Translations under genes and position numbers: made by a program | In this document: positions 34,930 to 46,140 of the stretch, one piece after another | Layout: every line of letters begins with the position of its first letter | Position numbering within the stretch: the stretch's first letter is position 1 | NCBI GenBank assembly: GCA_037074705.1 | Contig: CM073590.1 | Coordinates: forward strand, 53,957,895 to 54,021,894 | Length of the DNA stretch: 64,000 bases | Source of the DNA: Zhengitettix transpicula | Lineage: Eukaryota > Arthropoda > Insecta > Orthoptera > Tetrigidae | Direction of reading: 5' to 3' | The notes under the pieces: model-generated | The model's input: the letters and a program-made list of their open reading frames with translations, nothing else | The model's database searches: none | Told to the model about the DNA's origin: nothing

Positions 34930-35530
34930 ACAAGCAAGGAAGTTTTCCAAGCCAAAAACTATTTGAATATAATTTGCGATCAGTTGCTGTGCTGGGAATT
35001 CAAAGATGTATTGTAGCTTATCAAAATATTTTAGATTATTTTGATGTTTTATATAATCTTAACTTGAAAGAAACTTCACAAAACTAATATGACGAATGTC
35101 TTAGAAAATATATGGAAACGTATTCAAGCGACTTTTGTATGAACCTTTTTAAAGAAGAACTAGCCGACCACCTGGAATTGACTAGAAATTAACATTTAAA
35201 TTAGAAATTTATGAAAGCATACAAAGTGGACTTCTAGATTTTCAAATGATGAGGGAATATTAACAGTATTTCCAAAACTCTCAATCTTGCAGAAAACATT
35301 CGTTTAATGTCCTTAAAAGAATTGAACTCGAATATGTGTGCTGTTTATATCATCACTTCATTTTGTCTGTCATTTGGCTACTTTATCTAATTAGAGTTAA
35401 CCACTATTTAATTCTTTGGAAAAATAAACTGTCAAATTTATCAATTCTATCTACTGAAATTGAAATAAGCAGTTGGTTTGGTTTTAACAAACTAACTAAT
35501 AGTTTGAGGAAAAGATTAAATTTTCCAACG
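34930..35530 (+). pseudogene. possible hAT transposase C-terminal relic
   Basis: Fragments in several frames resemble the end of ZMYM1-type hAT proteins: CLRKYMETYSSDFCMNLFKEE (35098 on), a LNLAENIRLMSLKELN block, and KNKLSNLSILSTEIEISSWF (35420-35485), which has the form of the hAT dimerisation end (RLSNLAILSIE). Support is moderate because no catalytic domain is visible. Confidence 0.4.
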
Positions 35531-35639
35531 TGAAAGTAATTTAAAATGAAAAGTGAAAGTAATTTAGTTGGAGTTACGGCGTAGAAATTCTAATCTGTCG
35601 AAGACCCCAAGTTGTCAACGCGCCACTGTCAATGATATC

Positions 35640-36625
35640 AAAACGGAAGATTTCTAAATCCAGTGACCCAACAAAAGACAGAAGGAGCTGGTTCGAGCGT
35701 GAACATAAATAAAATCATGTTTAATAAAGAGCGTAAGTTTTCCCGACGTATATTCTGTATAAAGAGTTCTCGGGTTTTCGGTCGGGTAACGTGATTTGAG
35801 CACACCGTTTCCATGGCTGACACCGCCATCTTCGTCAGGTGAACTGTTGTCGAGATCAGCAGCAGCGGTGACATCTAACTTGAAGTCCAGCCTCCTCTTC
35901 TAGTTGTCGGAGTTCCTTCCTCGAGGAATCTGCTCCGCGATGAGACTAGCTCATTGCTTGACTCATGGGCCTTTCCATAAAACCTTACGGAGTTTTCGAG
36001 GATCCGCTCCCATAGGTTGCTCATTCCTGCCAGGTCCCAGACTACGGCGTTGGAGATCCGTGGCGGGAGATGCAGCGCTCGCCGGAGGCACTTCCTCTCC
36101 AGGGCGAAGATCTTCTCCATGTGGGACTCCGCTGCGCTGGCCCATACTGGTGAGGCGTACTCCATGATCGGTCGGATGAGCGATATGTAGATGGAGAGCC
36201 CCACTCTCAGTGACAGCTTCAATCTAGAATTAAAAATAGGATATAAGACATTTAACCTAGCTGTTACCTTTTTTTTAATATCATTAACGTGGTGCATCCA
36301 CGTCAGCCTTGTATCTAAGGTTACCCCCAGATACTTAGCTTTCGTGGTCCACGGGATCACTTCTCCAAAGAGACGCAGGACTGGCTTGTCCGGTCGACGA
36401 CGGGTGATCAGCAGCGCCTGGCTCTTCGACGCGTTGATCTTCACCCTCCAGTTGGTGGTCCACCGTTGAATCTTCTCTAGGCCTATGTTGAGTCGCTTTC
36501 CCACTACGTGCTCGTCCCACGATGCCGTGATGATTGCAGTGTCGTCCGCGTACTGCGCGATGTCTGCACCAGTTCCTGGCTTCGGGATGTCCGCGGTGAA
36601 GACGTTGTACAAGACAGGTCCGAGG
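35640..36625 (-). pseudogene. LINE reverse transcriptase, 5'-truncated copy 1 (minus)
   Basis: A 245-residue open stretch (36612-35875) starts in the RT palm with YNVFTADIPKPGTGADIAQY and an intact catalytic YADDTAI. It continues through WRVKINASKSQALLITRRRP, AKYLGVTLDTRLTWMHHV and SPVWASAAESHMEKIFALER. It is the jockey type. The downstream tail (to about 35640) contains CTGACGAAGATGGCGGTGTC and CAAATCACGTTACCCGACCG. A closely similar copy lies at 38336-40128 in the opposite orientation. The truncation is at GPVLYNVF, where Penelope sequence begins. Confidence 0.85.
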
Positions 36626-36629
36626 ATAC

Positions 36630-38335
36630 TCCGTCAAACCAATCAGGAGTTTTCAGGTTTGGTCCGTAAGTAATAGCGATTGGTCCGTCCCCTTGTACCA
36701 CAGTCTGCATCACGGCTGGGCGCAATTCCGTCAACAATACGGACTGGTGTGATGGAATACATGCAAGCATATCGCCTGCGAGAGTCTCGTTGCTCGTGCG
36801 TCTTCCCCATCCTGATTGGTGGCTGCGGCCGGTGCCTCCTTACCCACCCGGGTTTCACGCATTCTTCGAAAGACAGGATTCCAAGCCTTGCTCAAGTTTA
36901 AACCCGAGTCCTTGTTAAACAGTTGGCAATTGGAAGTCCTGATGGCAACCGCTTCAAGTACAATACTGTCGCAGAGATGGCTAGCAGAGTCCAGTATTGT
37001 GGTTCCGGTAAAATCCATCCTATGTCCCGTCATGAGAGCTTTTCTGCCACCGCTGATACAGCGATTTGTTTAAGACGGATGTTCCGTTCGTGTTCGGTCA
37101 GTCTTTCTTCTACCGTCCTTATTGTTTGGCCGATGTATTTTTGGCCGCAGGAGCAAGGAATTTGGTAAATTCCTGGTTTCTTAAGGCCAATATTATCCTT
37201 AGCAGACTTCAGTAGATTTCTAATTTTAATTTGTGGCTTGAAAGTCGTCTTGATGATATGACGTCTAAGTAATCTACTGATTTGTCCACTGGCATGTCCA
37301 AAGAACGGTAGATAGGCTGTCCTCACTGTTGTATCTAATTTCCGTTTGCAGTTGTTAAAGTTTCTATTCAGCGCGTCATTAACCTGTCGGGGCAGAGTAT
37401 CCGTTCCCCTGTAGGCACTTTGTAAGATATTTTATTTCGTTTCTGAAGCTTTCTTGATCAGAAATCGTCTTTGCCCTGTGTATCAAGGTATTGATGACTG
37501 CTGCCTTCTGCGCAGGGTGGTGGAAACTGGCCGCGTTGAGATATAAGTCGGTGTGGGTGGACTTTCTATACAGCGCGTGTCCCAGTGATCCATCCTGTTT
37601 CCTCTTTACTAGCACATCTAGGAACGGGAGTTTGCCGTCTTGCTCCAATTCCATGGTAAACTGGATACTCGGGTGTTGGCTGTTCAAGTGGTGTAAGAAG
37701 TCCTTCAAAGTTTCGAATCCATGAGGCCAAATGTCAAAGGTGTCATCGACGTATCTATAGAAACAACTCGGGTTGCAGTTCTGAGGGCTTCTTCTTCAAA
37801 CCATTCCATGTAGAAATTGGCAATTGCAGATAATAGTGGAGAACCCATTGCAACGCCATCTTCTTGTTCGTAATAGTCACCTCCATATAGAAAGTACGTG
37901 GTGGTGAGACATGCTGGAACAGCTTCAGGATACCATCCGAAAATGAGCCTTCAGGAGATCCATGGTATAATTAATTGGGACTCTAGTGAATAGGGACACG
38001 ACATCAAAACTGACCAAGATGTCACCGGATCCTGTTTGAAGTTCACGTAAAATGTCCACAAAGTCGGCGGAGTTCTTGATATGGTGTGTGCATTTCCCCA
38101 CCTACGGACTCAATACCCCAGTTAAGTATTTCGCCAGGTGGTAAGTGGCGGAACCAATTGCACTCCCAACTGGTCTCAGTGGAACTAATTCCTTGTGTAC
38201 CTTACGTAATCCGTAGATTCTCGGGGGCGCAGGTGCCCTTAGCTTCAGCTTCTTCTTAATATCAGTTGGTAGCTGATTCGTCTTTCTGAGGATATTCAAC
38301 GCCAGTGGAGATTCCCCCGCGCCGGGAGGCACGCA
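36630..38335 (-). pseudogene. Penelope-like element with RT and GIY-YIG, nearly intact
   Basis: From 38332 down on the minus strand come RAPAPPRIYGLRKVHKELVP and LRPVGSAIGSATYHLAKYL, the RT start. A catalytic YVDDTFDIWP block follows at about 37765-37735, then LPFLDVLVKRKQDGSLGHAL and YRKSTHTDLYLNAASFHHP (37708-37379). The GIY-YIG nuclease is GIYQIPCSCGQKYIGQTIR and ERLTEHERNIRL (about 37175-37070). The C-terminal block TGHRMDFTGTTILDSASHL runs to LNLSKAWNPVFRRM (37033-36850). Only a few frameshifts are visible (about 37350 and 37770). This is the best-preserved Penelope coding region here. It is flanked on both sides by 5'-truncated copies of one LINE. Confidence 0.85.
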
Positions 38336-40128
38336 ATCATCTGCGCCGTGCCGAAGCCGAGAAAGGACCGAAGGGAGCCGAGCAACTTATCGGCCGATCT
38401 CCCTGCTGTCGACGCTGTCGAAAGTCTTCGAGAAGTTGTTTCTGGTAAGACTCCAGGTTGAGCTAGACGATCTGAAACTAATCCCTTCCTTTCAGTTTGG
38501 TTTCAGGAAATGCCACGACACGACGCAGCAGATCGTGAGGGTCGTCGAGAGAGCCTCTCCTGCCTTGAACAGAGGCCAGCACTGTGGTATGGTGCTCCTT
38601 GATGTCGCGAAAGCCTTCGACTCCGTCTGGCAGTCGGGGTTTATGTTCAAGTTGGCTCTGTCCGTCGTGCCAAGTTGTCACGTGCGCATCATAAGTCACT
38701 ACCTGCAGATGCGAACCTTCTCAGTAAGGGAGGTCGAGGTTCTTTCATCGAGAAGGAACATACTGGATGGCGTACCGCAGGGCAGCGTCCTCGGACCTGT
38801 CCTGTAAAACGTCTTTACCGCGGACATCCCGAAGCCGGGAACTGGAGCAGACATCGCGCAGTACGCGGACAACACTGCAATCATCACGGCGTCGTGGGAC
38901 GAGCAGGTCGTGGGAAAACGACTCCACGTAGGCCTAGAGAAGATCCAACGGAGGGCCACCAACTGGAGGGTGAAGATCAATGCGTCGAAGAGCCAGGCGC
39001 TGCTGATCACCCGTCGTCGACCGGACAAGCCAGTCCTGCGGCTCTTTGGAGAAGTGATCCCGTGGACCACGAAAGCTAAGTATCTGGGGGTAACCTTAGA
39101 TGCAAGGCTGACGTGGATGCACCACGTTATTGATATTAAAAAAGGTAACAGCTAGGTTAAATGCCTTATATCTGATTTTTAATTCTAGTTCGAAGCTGTC
39201 ACCGAGAGTGGGGCTCTCCATCTACATATCGCTCATCCGCCCGATCATGGAGTACGCCTCACCAGTATGGGCCAGCGCAGCGGAGTCCCACATGGAGATC
39301 ATCGCCATGGAGAGGAAGTGCCTCCGGCGAGCGCTGCATCTACCGCCACAGATCTCCAACGCCGTAGTCTGGGACCTGGCAGGAATGAGCAACCTATGGG
39401 AGCGGATCCTCAAAAATTCCGTAAGGTTTTATGAGAGGGCCCATGAGTCTAGCAATGAGCTGGTCTCATCGCTAGACTGCTACGACCCAGAAAGAAAGGT
39501 AAACAGGAACCGACCTTTGTCGATCTTCCTGTAGTTATCGCCTTTTTATTATTATAATATTAATTTATTAGATAACCTACAAGCCCATTTACAGTTTGAA
39601 CGTTAATGTGATATATTTTTTGTCTTATTCTGACTCTTACGAATCCTATTTACATATATATACACATATTTATATATATTTACAAATATTTATATTCTTT
39701 TATCAACCACCCCCCCCCCCCCTCCTCCTCTGGGAGGAGAGCGTCGGCCGGAAGATGAAGCGGAAGGCGAAGAAACAGCAACAACAGCGGTATAAGTGAG
39801 AATGAATGAGTGTATGAATGAGAGTGTGAATCCAACAATTACGTAGCCGTAAAGGCATGTACAATTGTTATGTATGAATGATTTAACCCAAATAATGACA
39901 TTTTAGTAATGCCAGAATATTAGTATGTTATAGGCATAATATCTCGTCATCGCGGGGCAGATTCCACGAGGAACGAACTCCGACAATTGAAGAGGAGGCT
40001 GGACCTCCAGTTAGATGTCACCGCTATTTATATCTCGACAACAGTTCACCTGACGAAGATGGCGGTGTCAGCCATGGAAACGTTGTGCTCAAATCACGTT
40101 ACCCGACCGGAAACCCGAGAACTCTTTA
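38336..40128 (+). pseudogene. LINE reverse transcriptase copy 2 (plus)
   Basis: The copy begins inside the RT with AIICAVPKPRKDRREPSN and a frameshifted SLLSTLSKVFEKLFL block. It then reads LQVELDDLKLIPSFQFGFRK, MVLLDVAKAFDSVWQSG, DGVPQGSVLGPVL and a YADNTAI box, in which the second catalytic Asp is Asn. It continues as in copy 1 through WMHHV and YASPVWASAAESHMEI to 39534. The tail holds a C-rich run (39710-39721) and the CTGACGAAGATGGCGGTGTC block at 40048, ending about 40128 where the Helitron-like element starts. The catalytic change and frameshifts make it inactive. Confidence 0.85.
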
Positions 40129-43100
40129 TTTTCTTCTAATAAATAAAGCAGTGTGTTTGTTTGTATATTTGTTTGTTTGTATATTTGTATGTTCCTTATA
40201 CAAATATACAGGTTGAGTGAATTTCACCAAATTTCGTACACGTGTTCTTTGCGACCAGGAAACAAACACTGTCGGGGTGAGACACGTCTACCGCCCCCAG
40301 AAGCGGGGGTGGACGGGGATGGAAATATTTAAACATGCTAAAACAGCCGATATTTTAGTCGGATAAATATTTTTAGGGGTCAAACATATTGAAAGTGTTT
40401 CTACCGATGTTATCTGAATATGATTTTCGTCCCCTACACCCTGGGAAAAAGGCACCCTTAAGGTGTTGGGGTGGAGATTACAAATCTACACCGGTGAAGC
40501 AAATTTCACCAAATTTCGTACGCGTGTTCTTTGCGACCAGGAAACAAACACTATCGGGCTGAGACGCGTCTACCACCCCCTGAAGCGGGGGTGGAAATAT
40601 ATAATCATGCTAAAACACCCGATATTTTAGTCGGATAAATATTTTTAGGGGTCTAAGATATTGATAGTGTTTCTACCGATTTTATCTGTATTTAATTTTC
40701 ATCCCTACAGCCTGGGAAAAGGTCACCCTTAGGGTTTTGGGGTGGAGAATACAAACCTACACTGGTGAAGCAAATTTTGTATGCGTGTTCTTTGCGACCA
40801 AGAAACAAACACTGTCGGGGTTACAATACCAGTTCTTCCTTAATCTAATAAATAAAGCAGAGTGTTTGTTTGTATATATGTTTGTGTATATATATATATA
40901 TATTGTAATGCATTGTTTCGGAACAGCGCACATGTGGGGGTGAGAATACAAATGCAAAGTAATTACGGGTCCTGTCTCGATGTGACAAGACAGAGCGGCA
41001 AGATATTTTCTAACTGGGGGAGTAGCAGATGCAGAGTGTAAATCTCGGAGTAATGGAGAAACTGTCAATGCAATTGCGACGTAGTCTTGGAACAAAGCAG
41101 AAGATAGAAGGGACGGTCATATATATAAAGGGGGGATAAGAATTTGTAAGTCAGTCGAGGAGTTGGAGTTAGTCGGAGTGGAGTGACAGAGCGAAGGGGG
41201 AGCTGTGAGCACCCAGTATGGAGAAAGAATGCAGCCTGTGAGAGAAATAGAAAATTTATGTCAACGATAAACATTTTTGTATGCAGAAGTTCAATCTGTA
41301 TTAATATCAAAATTTGACCACTGTCTTCGATGGTAGGAGACCAGGACACAGCATCCAGTGTCGAGTAGTTTTCACCACGAGCAAGTGGGATGTCCTTCAC
41401 CGAGTATGGAGAATCAGCTATCGTCGAACCAATAATATGTGTTAGAGTCAGTGTGTGTAAACGTCCAGTCTATAAAGTGTGTGTGTAATGAACGAGCCAA
41501 ATGTTCCTGAGTAATCGTGAGTTGAAATTTATGGTATTAATATGTGTAAATGGAATTAAAAGATACAGTCAGATATCGTTCTCTTCTTGTGTGCTAATAA
41601 AATAAACTCTTTTAAATTTAGAATCAATCTGGTAATTCTAAGTTCGTTAATAAGTTTCGTCGATGTCTAGACGATTAAATATTCCTGTTTAATTTAAAGA
41701 TAAATGTTGGGTTCTTTGATTATTTAAGTGTTCTGTCCGTTATCAAACCCAGTAAAGACCCGTGTTCGTTGTTTATAAATAATTTTTTATTTTATTTTGA
41801 CGCCTTTTTGTTTATTACATTTTGGCTACCACAACGTGGGGAAAATTAAAGAGAAGTCCTTTTTAATTATTACAATATATATATTTGTATGTTCCTTATA
41901 CAAATCTACACCAGTGGAGGAAATTTCGTACACGTGTTCTTTGCGACCAGGAAACAAACACTGTTGGGGTGAGACACGTCTACCACCTCCAGGAGCGGGG
42001 GTGGACAGGGCTAGAAATATTCAAACATGTTAAAACAGCCGATATTTGAGTCTGATAAATATTTCTAGGGTTCTAAGAGTTTCTTAGTGTTTCTATCAAT
42101 GTTTTCAGACTATAATTTTTCCATCATCTACACCCTGGGAAAAGAGCACCCTTAGCGTTTGGGGTGGAGAATACAAATCTACACCGGTGGATCAAATTTC
42201 ACCAAATTACGTACATATGTTCTTTACGACCAGTAAACAAGACTGTCGGGGTAAGACGCGTATACCAACCCCAGAAGCGGGGGTGGAAATATTTAAACAT
42301 GTTAAAACATTCGATATTTCATTCAGATAAATATTTTTAGTGGTCACAGATATTGATAGTGTTTCTACCGACTGTTAGGATGAGACGCGTCTACCACCCC
42401 CAGATGCGGGGGTGGACGGGGGGGGGAAATATTTAAACATGCTAAAACAGTCGATATTTCGGTCGGATAAATATTTTTAGGGGTCACAGATATTGACAGT
42501 ATTTCTACCGATGTTACCTGAATATAATTTTCATCCTCTACACCCTGGGGAAAGAGCACCCTTAGCGTTTAGGGTGTAGAATAGAAATCTATACCGGTGG
42601 ATGAAATTTCACCAAATTTCGTACACGTGTTCTTTGCGATCAAGAAACAAACACTGTCAAGGTGAGACGCGTCTACCACCCACAGAAGTGGGGGTGGACG
42701 GTGTTGGAAGTACTTAAACATGCTAAAACAGCCGGTATTAGATTTGGGTAAATATTTTTAGGTATCAGAGATATTGATAGTGTTTCTATCGATGTTATCT
42801 GAATATAATTTTCATCTCCTACGCCCTGGCAAAAAAGCACCCTTAGGGTTTGGGGTGGAGTTGCTTTACAGAAAAATAACGCGAATACAACCGAGATTGG
42901 AGTCAAATCGAAGTTTACGGATGTCACTGAGTTAAGTTATGACATTAAACTTGGCATTTACCTCTCAGATGCAAGGGTAGCGGGGTGGAAATTTTGGAAT
43001 ATTTAATTACGGCAGATATTTTCGTTGAATAAATATTTTTCAGGGTTAATTTTATTTCTTGTATTTTTCTGATGTTGTTTGTGTCTAATTTCATCCCATT

Positions 43101-45631
43101 TTTGCATGCGAGGGAAGCACCCTTATGCGTGGGGGTTGAGGGACATTTTATATAATTAACGACAAATCAACCTAGATTCGTGTCAATTTGGGGGATATGG
43201 ATGTCGCTGAGACTATTTATAACAAACTGAGTAACGCTCGGTGGTGGGTGGGAATAGGCGGCGATGAGAGGGGGTGGGCGGGGAAAGAAATTTTTAAACA
43301 TTCTAACCGGCCGATTTTTGCGTCGAATCAATATAGCTCTGGATCAATAGCATTTATAAAATTTCACTTCATCCGTGTATAATTTCAACTTCTTTTAGGC
43401 ATGGGAGTGGTGCACCCTTAAGAGTTGGGGGTGGAGTGGCATTACATGAAATTACGCAAACACATTCGAGTTTCAAGTCGAATCTGGAGTTATATTTGTT
43501 ACTGTGTTTAATTATGACATTTTAGTTACAGTTTAACTTCCCCCAAGCGGGGATGGACGGGGGTTGAAATTTTCAAACATGTTAAGCAGTCGATATTTGT
43601 GTCGAATAAATATTTTTCTGGTTCGCTTAAATTTATTGTATTTCTCTACATGTTCCATATGTTTAATATAACCTCTTTCGGGATTTGGAGTGGAGCACTC
43701 TTAAGGGTGGGGGTGGAGTATATTTATTTAAGAATAACGCAAACACAATCGGGATTGGACTCAAATCCAGGGTTATGGTTGTCCGTGAGTTTAATTATGA
43801 TATTCAAGTTGCCGTTTAAGTCTCCCAAGCGGGGGTGGTTGGGGGTGGAAATCTTCATACATGCTAACACAGTCGATATTTGAGTCGGATAAATATTTTC
43901 CGGGTAAAAGTGATTAATAGTGTTTGTACCAATGTATGTGAGTAAAATTTCAACATTTTACGGCTTGGGAAAGGAGAACTCTAGGGGTGGGGGTGGACGA
44001 ATATTACAAAAAAATAACTCTAATACAAACGAGACTGGAGTCAAAAGCAAAGTTATGGATAACGCTGAGTTTAATTATGCTATAAACTAGCAATTAACCT
44101 CCCAGGGACGGGCGTGGTCGTAGGTGGAAATTGTTAAACATGTTAATCAACCGATTTTTGCAACTAAATAGTTTTCGGGATCAATGATATTTCTCTACAT
44201 TTTCACAGATTATAACTTCAACCCCTTTCGGGCTTATCAGTAGAGCACTTTTAGGTGTTGGGTGGAGGAACGGTGCAATAAAATAACGCGAATACAACCG
44301 AGATTGGAGTCAAATCCAAGGTTATGGATGTCGCCCAGTTCAATTATTGCCCATTTAACCCCAAGGGGAGGGAGTGGATGGGGTGGAATTTTTATAACAT
44401 GTTAAACGGTCGATATTTGCATTAAATAATTAATTGTCAATGTCAATGACATTGATAATATATATACCGATGTTGTTTGTAAAATATAACCACTTTCGGC
44501 ATGAGAGGGAAGCACACTTAGGGGAGTGGGTGGAAACTTCAAACATGCTAAAACAGTGGATATTTAGGCAGATAAATATTTTAAGGGATCGAAGCGATAG
44601 TGTTTCAACCGATGTTATCTGAGATGATATTCAATTACCCATTTAATCCCCTGAGGCGGGAATGGACGGGGTGGAATTTTTCAAACTTGCTGAATCATCG
44701 ATATTAGCGTGGAATAAATTAATGCCGGGACCATTGACGTTGATAGTATTTCTACCGATGTTATTTGTAGGCATGATGGGGGTGGGGGTGGAGGGGATTT
44801 ACAAGAAAATAACGGGAAAACAACCGAGATTCGAGTCAAATCAAAGGTAATGGATGCCGCTGAATTTATTGATAACAATCTGGGCAACGCGCGGGTATCG
44901 GCTGGGTTGGGATGAGTTGACCGGCCGTTTTTTGCAGCGGTTAAATATATTTCGGGATGAATTAGATTAATAAAATTTCCCCATATGTTCTCTGTGTATA
45001 ATTTCAACCCCTTTCGGACTCGGAACGGTGCACCCTTAGGGGTGGGCGTGAAGTGGCATTACATAAAAAGAAAACAGAAGCTATCGGGATTGTCATTGAG
45101 TTTAATTATGACATTAAACTTGACCGTTTAAGTCCCCGAAGCGGGAGTCGTCGGGGGTGGAAATTTTCAAACATGTTAAACGGTCGATATTTGCGATAAT
45201 TATTTCCTGGGGTTAATTACTTTGATAGTGTTTATACCGATGTTGTTTGTGCATAATTTAACCCCTGTGAGGGGAGCAAGCTGAGGGGTGGTGTGGAGAT
45301 ACGTTAAATAAAAAACCGCAAAAACAACCGAGATTAGAATCAATTCAGAGACTATGAATGTCGCTGAGTCTAATTGTGACAGCGTAGGTAACGTTTGCAA
45401 TACATTCTTTTTCATTATCGCACATTTGTGGGGGTGATCATCCTCTAACATGTAAAAACGGTCGATATATTTAGTCAATGTCTTTATCCCCCTTCGGCAT
45501 TGGAGGTGAGCACATTTAGGGATAGGGTTCGAGGAGCTTTACATAAAAATACCGCAAAAGCAACCAAAATTGGAGTCATATCGATGGTTATAGATAAATG
45601 ACATCTCGGGCAACGTCGGGCACCCAGCTAG
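40129..45631 (+). mobile_element. Helitron-like element containing a long tandem array
   Basis: The left border T-TCTTCTAATAAATAAAGCAG with a (TTTG)n run, and the right border GGGCACCCAGCTAG followed by T, have the form of arthropod Helitron ends (TC start, CTAG end, A|T target). Between them lie about 18 degenerate units of about 265-290 bp. Recurrent blocks are a GCGGGGGTGGACGGGG box, a CGATATTT-GTCGGATAAATATTTT box, an AGTGTTTCTACCGATGTTATCTG box and a GGCACCCTTAGGGTTTGGGGTGG box. Units before about 42850 carry CAAATTTCGTACACGTGTTC; later units carry ATAACGCGAATACAACCGAG instead. No Rep/helicase gene is present. It is interrupted by an LTR at 40904-41874. Confidence 0.7.
40904..41874 (+). 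mobile_element. LTR with primer site, nested in the Helitron-like array
   Basis: The segment starts TGTAATGCATTG after a (TA)n run and its main LTR ends TTTATTACA at 41819. It is followed by a primer-like TTTTGGCTACCACAACGTGGGG (41819-41840) and a stub of internal sequence. The inserted DNA ends TTATTACA at 41874, before another AT run. The LTR is 916 bp. A diverged copy lies in reverse orientation at 3101-4330. A second Helitron-type start motif (TCTAATAAATAAAGCAG) lies at 40845, just upstream. Confidence 0.65.
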
Positions 45632-46140
45632 TAGAATATATAAAATCATGTTCTTAAACACCAAATTGTAATTTTTAATTAATACTTATATAAGTCGTTT
45701 TGCTTATCAACTGAAATATGCAAAGTGAGTGAATTTCAGTATTTCTTCTATTACTTTAAGGCTCAGGTGAGGAATAAACGAGAGATTAATTCATTGCTCA
45801 TCAAGTTAATTCTCGTATCTCGAGTTATAATCGTCATTCGTATCTCGCCTAATCTTAATCGACATTTACAATGATCGATTAGTCATTCGATTACGACCAA
45901 AAATTATAAACTACCAATGACAATATTTTTTAAATGTTTAGATTGATACATCTGTTTTGTCATTTTTGTTTGAGTATGGTTATTGTGTTATGACATTATT
46001 CCTAAGGAATTTGTGAAAATGAACATTGCGTCTGCAAATCTTTAATTATATTCTCTAACACACATTCCTCGTGTAAGCTATTACTTTCAGTGTTTAATTG
46101 TGTTAGAATAAATTTATTTTATCATTCCGAAGTTTACAAA
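45632..46140 (+). other. upstream region of DPH5
   Basis: AT-rich sequence between the end of the Helitron-like element and the DPH5 start codon. It should contain the promoter and 5' UTR, but no TATA box or initiator can be fixed. TTACTTTCAG at 46081 could be an acceptor if a 5' UTR intron exists. Confidence 0.35.

Noticed and set aside
36335..36770. Arg/His-rich minus-strand frames next to the LINE RT
   Set aside because: They are out-of-frame readings of the GC-rich LINE sequence.
40129..45631. CRISPR-like or centromeric satellite array
   Set aside because: Units are long, degenerate and lack spacers; the Helitron-type ends explain the array better.
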